64,000 nucleotides of DNA from Clitopilus passeckerianus (Eukaryota > Basidiomycota > Agaricomycetes > Agaricales > Entolomataceae), in contig CALYLX010000145.1 of the NCBI GenBank assembly GCA_944990035.1, forward strand, positions 124,001-188,000. The letters are read 5' to 3'. A model generated the notes under the pieces. It was given only the letters and a program-made list of their open reading frames with translations, ran no database searches and was not told the DNA's origin. The translations under genes and the position numbers were made by a program. Shown here piece by piece: positions 58,084-64,000 of the stretch. Numbering within the stretch: the stretch's first letter is position 1; each line of letters starts with the position of its first letter.

Positions 58084-59145
58084 CTACGTGGTATTCCGCC
58101 TTTTCAACGAGGTTTCGTCGCTACCAATGGCTACATCCACGTATTTCCCGTTCCCCACACCTCCAGCCTTGTATTCGTCCTTGTACCAGGCCCTTCCTTG
58201 TTTGTAGATCTCCAAAGCCGAAGGGTAAAGTAAGATGATGGCCAACGTTTGGCCAAACGTCCAGTCCTTCTCACCCGGCTGTAATAGGTCCTTATTTTCT
58301 TTGATCATCGACTCAACATCAACAACCAAGAAAATGATTATGAGGAAGATTGTTGCATAAGAGGCTGTTAGCCAAGCTCTGGATTCCATGATGTCGTGAC
58401 GGCGGAGAATACGCAGGCAGTCTTGAATGCGTTTCCTGATTCTCGGCATTATAAGATTGAGTGGTATATAGAAGATGGAGTAGATTATGTATGCAATGCA
58501 TACTGTAAGGCTGAAAACCAGCCCAGCCACGACCCCTCCTAGAATCAGGATTGCGCAAAATAGGATGAAGATGTTTGCGAGAGGTATGGTGAATAAGGAG
58601 TATACTACGATCGATGCAACCCGTAGTTTGGGATTGGTGGGGATGTATTGGTGGGTGAAGAGGCTGAACATCCTTGGGACATGGCATCCACCAGGAGTTT
58701 CCGCTGGGAGGGTGAGTCGAGCCCAGGTCCAAATTCCAAGGGCTGAAGTGAGGCAAATTTGAAAAATAGCATAAAAGTATGCAGATCCTTCAATGAAGTC
58801 CGAATCATGTTCGCCCGGTAGGAGATAAACCAAAACCTCTTGGGCGCAGAATGCCATGGCGGTAATGCTATTTATCCAGCTCAGATGCAGAACGATGAGT
58901 ATGTGATATGTGCTGAGCTTGCCGAGGCCGGCCTGCACAAAAGCTGAGGCGAGAAGCGCGCATGAAGTGAGTTGGAGATTGCGAAGCACTTCTCGCAACA
59001 CTTTGCGCTCACGGGCAGTCACCTTCCCATCTGCAACTGCAATGCCAAGATTGAGGAGTGTAAGGGCTGCTTGCGCATAGATTGAGACACGAACTCCGAT
59101 TCCCGCTATGTCGGGGTTCGCTTCGATTTGGCATATCCCTGACAT
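58084..59145 (-). CDS. Multi-pass membrane protein B, paralogue of membrane protein A
   Basis: A single minus-strand exon of 353 residues with about seven hydrophobic helices. It shares with membrane protein A (27062-28198) the blocks EANPDIAGIGVR, YHILIVLHLSWINSIT, ALGIWTW, VVDVESMIKEN and WTFGQTLAIILL followed by WYKDE. A helix-rich middle runs over VASIVVYSLFTIPLANIFIL. No catalytic motif. It lies about 3 kb from P450 copy 2, with the GT90 gene between, whereas protein A directly follows P450 copy 1. The function of the family is unknown. Confidence 0.9.
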   Translation of the reverse strand: MSGICQIEANPDIAGIGVRVSIYAQAALTLLNLGIAVADGKVTARERKVLREVLRNLQLTSCALLASAFVQAGLGKLSTYHILIVLHLSWINSITAMAFCAQEVLVYLLPGEHDSDFIEGSAYFYAIFQICLTSALGIWTWARLTLPAETPGGCHVPRMFSLFTHQYIPTNPKLRVASIVVYSLFTIPLANIFILFCAILILGGVVAGLVFSLTVCIAYIIYSIFYIPLNLIMPRIRKRIQDCLRILRRHDIMESRAWLTASYATIFLIIIFLVVDVESMIKENKDLLQPGEKDWTFGQTLAIILLYPSALEIYKQGRAWYKDEYKAGGVGNGKYVDVAIGSDETSLKRRNTT

Positions 59146-60107
59146 GCACTATTGTCGGTGCAGCGACAGCTTGAGGTGATGGCAGCGAGGAGACAGGAAA
59201 TTTAGGTTGTTAATGTTTGGCTTTATTTCGTTCCGTTACCCATGCCACACAGCATCCAACAGCATCCATCATTCTTTTTCTTTTCAGGCACTCAGCTCAG
59301 GTTTGACACTTGCCAACAAATTGCCAGTGGTCCTACGCCGGCGGTTTAGGACCTTAGTATGTTCAAGTTTCTCGGTGGAGGGACGATCTGGGGTGAAATC
59401 GGTGATCCGCTCCATCCTGGTAACAATCTCTATTTTGTCATGTTTACTAGAACTCGGAAGAGTACTTACACGCTTGCGTTCAAGTTCATGTTGACCTTTC
59501 GAGTTTGAGTCAAATCAGGTCATCCAGACATTTACTGTGCTCACTTCTCTACCCAGAACACTATACGGTTTCGAGAAAGATGACATTGTCGCCCCCCCAT
59601 TGATTCTTGACAGCGGAAGTTCGTACCCTCCGTCTGTTGGACATGCTGATTGGTGTGAACACGCACGATTTGAATATCGGTTCCTGAAATTAAAGTCAGC
59701 TTTCGGTCAGCTGGATGTTCTTCTGAATGCAATCAGGTTCCCATGACCGATTCAGAGCATCTGGACTGTGTTATCAGGTTTCCGGTGACATCACACCACC
59801 GTGATGCAGTTCTCCGGGACCGCTTCTGTATGTTGCCGGGGGGTCGGTATCTCTCGAGAACATATCCTATTGCAACTGTGTAACTTTCTTTAAAAGTATT
59901 CATCCTGTCGCTGACTGACGGGTGGCAGGATGAACGACTTGGCGATCCCATCCCTCATGTCGTGACTCTCACTCCTCTTTGGGCTGTTTTCAGGCTCAGG
60001 CCAGCTCTGGAGGATAAAAGCCTCGACGTCGGACAGATTATTGATCACTGCCCAACCACCCGCTACTGCCTCACGTTTTAAACTCTAGTCAAACCACCAT
60101 CATCTTC
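59146..60107. other. Intergenic region, membrane protein B to lectin
   Basis: About 960 bases, no supported gene. Confidence 0.45.
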
Positions 60108-60687
60108 ATGCCTTTTGCTGCCGGCCACACTTACCGAATCGTTAACGTCGGTACTGGAACTTTGCTCGATAGCAACGGAAGTTCGAGTAAGTTCTCTGTG
60201 TCTGCTATGATCATATGGAGCGTGAAATAATCCCACTTCTCAACAGTCATTGCATCGCACCGTAACGGAAGTGACAGCCAGGCCGTAAGCCCTTGCAAAC
60301 CACTGCAATAACTTTAACCGATAAAACTTTCGTAGTGGAAAGTAACCAAGGACTGCGACCAATACGTGTTCACCTCGACCAGTTCGGGGTTATACCTAGC
60401 CCCAGATGGGCCAGCAAAGAATAACGGACGGGTTGTAGCTCAACGAACGTTTTTCTCTTGGCCAATGACGAGGGATTTGAAGGATAGTGATGTTCTTCAG
60501 TGAGTTTGTTTAGCTTGGTTTAGAATGTAAAGTGCGGCATTGTTAACCCGGATTTCATTATTTAAGATTTAGGCACTCTATCCCAGGCCCGGATTATGTT
60601 CTAACGGCGTCGGAAAATGGTGATTCGGTGATGATTTATGGAGAAGGAGGAAGTAAAGAACAGTGGTGGAGGTTTGAGAGGATTTGA
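60108..60687 (+). CDS. Small ricin-B/beta-trefoil lectin-like protein
   Basis: Exons 60108-60186, 60247-60284, 60336-60499 and 60573-60687 code 131 residues, the size of a single beta-trefoil. It has no signal peptide, as is usual for cytosolic mushroom lectins. Beta-trefoil-like blocks: HTYRIVNVGTGTLLDSNG, then a QAWKV turn (the Q-x-W motif), YVFTSTSSGLYLAPDG, and a closing EQWWRFERI, again a Q-x-W. Introns are 51-73 nt. Such proteins bind galactose or GalNAc sugars and often act against predators; that role is family knowledge, not shown here. A related beta-trefoil protease inhibitor fold is an alternative. Confidence 0.75.
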
Positions 60688-61204
60688 GCAAGCGTTTGTG
60701 AGGTAATCGCTGCACGATTGACCTCATCGCTCTCAGATGTAACTCTAACTTGAAGTCGAAATACGGTGTAAAAGTTCCTACTCTTCTCTGACTTTCTGCA
60801 TCACAATCATCCGCGCGGAGGCTAAAAGACCTGTTCATGAAAGAAAAGTTGGCGGATTTAAGGCAGCAGATCGAGCCTCAACGGCGCACCTGGCCGTGAT
60901 TCTACTTAAAAGGGCATGTCCGAACAGCTCCGATCGTTCAATCCAGGCCTTTCCGTATCACCCTGCACATACTCTCTCTGCATCCCCCTCCTCGGCAGTG
61001 AGCACCTTCAATTTACTCGGGCAGGTTGGGAAAGACGAAGCTCGACTAGGTTCCTGAGGCTTCGAAGCGGTCTTACGTACGACGTGCCAATTTCAACCTT
61101 GCGAAGGCTTCTATCAGGATTTCGGGCTTGTGAGTTTGCAGCCGTCTTATCTGGCTCAAGATGTTAGCCTTCTCCCCTTCATACTGTGACAGTCTCTACT
61201 CGCC
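60688..61204. other. Intergenic region, lectin to UstYa 1
   Basis: About 520 bases. An 83-codon ORF at 60916-61167 has no features and probably lies in the 5' leader region of the next gene. Confidence 0.45.
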
Positions 61205-62209
61205 ATGCCTCAGTCAAACCAGGGTTATACGCAGCTACCAGTACATCTCAGTAATATCTTAGAGACTGAAGTAGACGAAGGCAAGATCGACCCGAACGAA
61301 CTAGGGAATCCTTCAAGTTCTCGAACTAAGAAACGGAGCCCCAGAGAGAGACTGCTCTTCGTCGCTCTTGTACTTCAGTCACTTGTCTTCCTTGTCTTTC
61401 TACTGTCCTCTAGGAGGAGCTCGTATGCTGAGCGTGTCAGTGATACTCCTCGTCTGTATTGTAAGTTTGAACAACCTCCTGGAATCGTCAAATTGCTCAA
61501 TCCTTCAGCTCCCGTCATACCGCTTTTGCGTGAAGAAATCAAGGTTTTCTCTGGTGGATTTCAGCAACGCAGTATCTACCAAGGGGTCGGAGAAGACGTA
61601 GACCAAGCCTGGGACGAGCTATACGGAGGTACGCGAATGAATCTATACTTGTGCGACACTGCTGATCACCGCGACAGAAACAACATTGAGACTTCCTTAT
61701 TCCGAGGCCATTCAGCTACCCAATAAGACGTGGCCTATTGAGAGTGATCCCGGGTACTACATCGCCCAGCTCGATGTCTTCCACCAGCTCCATTGCTTGG
61801 TGAGCCATCTGCATGTCCCCTTTCTGCTATGCGCCAGGCCTGATTCCACACCCAAGAACAAGCTCAGGAAACTTCTCGAAGACCCCGGGAATGCAGGTCC
61901 CCACGCCGAGCATGATCATACTTCTCACTGTGTCGATTCTTTACGTCAATACATAATGTAAGTGGTCGTTTCATTTCGCAGACGAAATCGCTAACCCAGG
62001 TTAGGTGCAATATTGACATCTCCGTTGTGGTATGGCAATGGAGTGAGGCTTCGAAAAAGGTGCTCCCTAATCTGTCCTATCCACACAAGTGCTACAACTT
62101 TGAGGCGATACGTGAATATGCTCGGGCGAACAAGATTGACGGGTACATCAATCCAGACGTTTTTGTAAATGACGGCCTCCCCGATCCGCCAGTAATACAT
62201 ACCAGGTAG
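61205..62209 (+). CDS. UstYa-family (DUF3328) oxidase 1
   Basis: Exons 61205-61460, 61509-61628, 61678-61799, 61857-61957 and 62005-62209 code 267 residues. A cytosolic N-terminus rich in charged residues is followed by one membrane helix (about residues 50-68), then the family block LYSPV. The two HxxHC motifs that define UstYa proteins are both complete: HQLHC at 161-165 and HTSHC at 187-191, followed by VDSLRQYIMC and a Trp-rich strand VVVWQW. The C-terminal PHKCYNFEAIREYA block is also typical. Members of this family catalyse oxidative ring closure of precursor peptides in ustiloxin, asperipin, phomopsin and cyclochlorotine pathways, probably in the secretory pathway. It is head-to-head in 3' orientation with UstYa 2 and lies about 9 kb from PRP10. 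Confidence 0.93.
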
Positions 62210-62740
62210 GAATTCTAGAAACACGCAATTTAGTCACGGTACGAACGGTGTTTACTAGAATACGATGTCTATTATTTCTTGAAAGAATACAGACCAATGG
62301 ATTATACTACAACTAACTCAGCACACTTTTCAATTCACACATGCTTGGTGCTTCTCGTTTCGATATGCGTATTCGCGGACTGATCCAAAGCTTGTCGTAA
62401 AGCGTCGCGTACGATTCATCCCAGCTGACAGTCCAGGGCGGTCTTCGACGGTATCACTGTGACCTATAAGAACGCCAGGTCCTTCTTTATAGCCAGGTAC
62501 GAAGGAAAGCTTCCGGCTTCTAGCTTCAATAGAGCCAAAGATAACGGTAGGGGCCGGGCGGATGAAGGAGGCGACACAGACGAAACTCTTCTAGCACGAA
62601 CGTAAGATTGAATATTGCGTTAGCATCCGAGCTAGTGCATTGCATTGAGTGTGCTTTCTAGAACCCAGCTATTGCCATGCACCGAAGAAATTAATTTCGT
62701 CACTGTGTTGCCCAATTTTGGAAATATGCCAGTGTACCAA
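62210..62740. other. Region between the two UstYa genes
   Basis: About 530 bases between the convergent 3' ends. On the minus strand around 62340-62560 a worn stretch reads SWDESYATLYDKLW, which recalls the W-x-x-L-Y segment of UstYa proteins, but it has no frame or splice chain. It may be a fragment of a third copy. Confidence 0.35.
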
Positions 62741-63718
62741 CTACTGGATAGATACAGGTTCTGGAAGATCGTTCTCTACGAAGGCAAACTTGTTGAAGCC
62801 AGGTCGCACCTGATTTTCTCTCGCCCAACGATGGATCGCCTCAAAATTGTTGCACTTATGGGGATGAGTAAAGACCGGATTCGCTGCATGCTCCTCGGGC
62901 TCCCAGTTCCATACAATGACAGAGACACCTATAGACCCCGGAATTAGCAGTGGCGTAATGGCCGATTAAACCGAGTACGTACATGATGTACTGACGGATT
63001 GAATCGAGGCAATGCGACATATGTTCGGGGGTAAAACCTGGATGATGATCACCACCCATAACTCGTCTGATAGAATTCTGAGAAGATATCCTTTGAATCA
63101 GCACGAGTCCATGACGTTTGAAAGAGACCGACCAAGCAGTGTAGCTCATGGAAAACATCGAGCTGAGCGATGTAGTGACCTTTGTCGTTTTCAATCGGCC
63201 ATGTGCGGTTTGGAAGCAGGAGGGCCTCCCCCCTGCCAAGTCGCATCGTTGTTCCTGTTAACAAGATATTTAGGCACACGGAAGGGGCTTGACCTGAAGG
63301 GATGCAGGCTATACCTTGGTATAGATCCTCCCAGGCGCTCTCTATCTCGGTGCCATTTCCTTGGTAGATCGTTAGGTCCTTGAGTCCGTCTGAAAACACC
63401 TTGATCTCATCGCGCAAAAGATGGCGTGCAGGAGCTTGAAAAAGTCAGTGCTATCAGAGAATCATTACTTTGTCTTGGCTCACAGAACAGAACGTTCTCA
63501 GCGTCAGAGGCTGGATGCCTGATGGTGATGAGGGTCAACGCAGCTGCAAGAAGGATAATGCCTTCTAAGGCTACGACAATCGTCAGGATCCTATTTATGC
63601 GATACAGACGGGTTGCACGAGAGTATTCGCGATGACGATAACAATCCTTCTCATCATCAGGTAGCCCAGATGGAGAGGTTGACACAAGAGGGAGCTCCTC
63701 AGAGGACCTGTCGGTCAT
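62741..63718 (-). CDS. UstYa-family (DUF3328) oxidase 2, C-terminal frameshift
   Basis: Minus-strand exons 63484-63718, 63315-63434, 63133-63254, 62983-63077 and 62741-62928 have the same phases as UstYa 1, and exons 2 and 3 have the same lengths (120 and 122). There is one membrane helix (about residues 44-66), then LFSPARHLLRDEIKVFSDG, HELHC and HMSHC, followed by LDSIRQYIM. In the last exon the expected residues after IMC are missing and the frame shifts. The literal reading stops early at 62856-62858. The homologous frame (SVIVWNWEPEEH, PHKCNNFEAI) stays open to TAG 62741-62743. About 11 bases appear deleted just after the acceptor at 62929. Both metal-binding motifs lie before the break, so activity may survive. 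Pseudogenisation or an assembly error are the alternatives. Confidence 0.85.
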
Positions 63719-64000
63719 GGCGAAACTCGAGGGAGAGGAAGAATGCGTGGGCCAACGTCGCCGTTCAGGTTATCTGAGCCGTAGGTCCATTTGGCCCCTT
63801 CTGTATATGGTTAGCTTCTTTGCTTGAGATAACCACACGTCAATCACGCCTAACAAGAAGAACGCACGCAAGAATTCCCCCAAGCTCGATTCTGCCGTTA
63901 CAGAATCCTCCATTATACGTCAACCCATCCCCAAAGGTCCAACGCGAGACATGAAAATGGAGTCAGCGGTGCAGAGTACCTGTCATTATACGACAGATGG
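63719..64000. other. Upstream region of UstYa 2 to the window edge
   Basis: 282 bases, no supported gene. It should hold the promoter of UstYa 2. Confidence 0.45.

Overview
The window comes from a mushroom-forming basidiomycete (Agaricomycetes). The evidence is dense genes cut by many 45-60 nt GT-AG introns, a GH7 cellulase with a CBM1 module, agaricomycete-type multi-pass membrane protein families, a NACHT P-loop protein, P450s and a GT90 enzyme. No species can be named from the sequence. Gene models were built by hand from reading frame, splice consensus and comparison between paralogues inside the window.

Left part (1-38 kb): the C-terminus of a probable DEAD-box helicase; two tandem protein-kinase-like paralogues (the first carries an in-frame stop); an unknown protein; a secreted cellobiohydrolase (GH7-CBM1, minus strand); the ribosome quality-control E3 ligase listerin; a 2-hydroxyacid dehydrogenase convergent with it; a NACHT protein; a secreted Pro/Thr-rich repeat protein; a cytochrome P450 followed by a membrane protein; a hAT transposon remnant; a second type of membrane protein; a secreted M43 metalloprotease; and a PAP2-type long-chain-base phosphate phosphatase.

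Centre (38.9-52.4 kb): a cluster of ten small loci, all on the plus strand. Seven look intact, one has lost its start codon and two are degenerate. Each codes for a secretion signal followed by repeats built on the core [T/S]-D-x-x-[F/Y/L]-x4-W, or the longer T-D-I-T-F-x(9-16)-W. Each core lies after an Arg-containing cleavage-like site (KR, RR, ER, QR). Six of these loci arose from three tandem copies of a two-gene module. The array is interrupted by a 242-bp MITE with perfect inverted repeats and by a 2,649-bp element with 754-bp terminal inverted repeats and a perfect 8-b target duplication.

Right part (52.8-64 kb): a second P450, paralogous to the first with the same intron positions; a GT90 glycosyltransferase; a second copy of the P450-linked membrane protein; a ricin-B-like small lectin; and two UstYa-family (DUF3328) proteins, each with two HxxHC motifs. 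UstYa proteins are the oxidative cyclases of fungal dikaritin-type RiPPs, whose precursors are Kex2-processed repeat proteins. The repeat precursors plus the UstYa pair, with a P450 between them, are therefore a candidate RiPP locus with a core family I do not recognise. Pathway membership is inferred from co-localisation and is untested.
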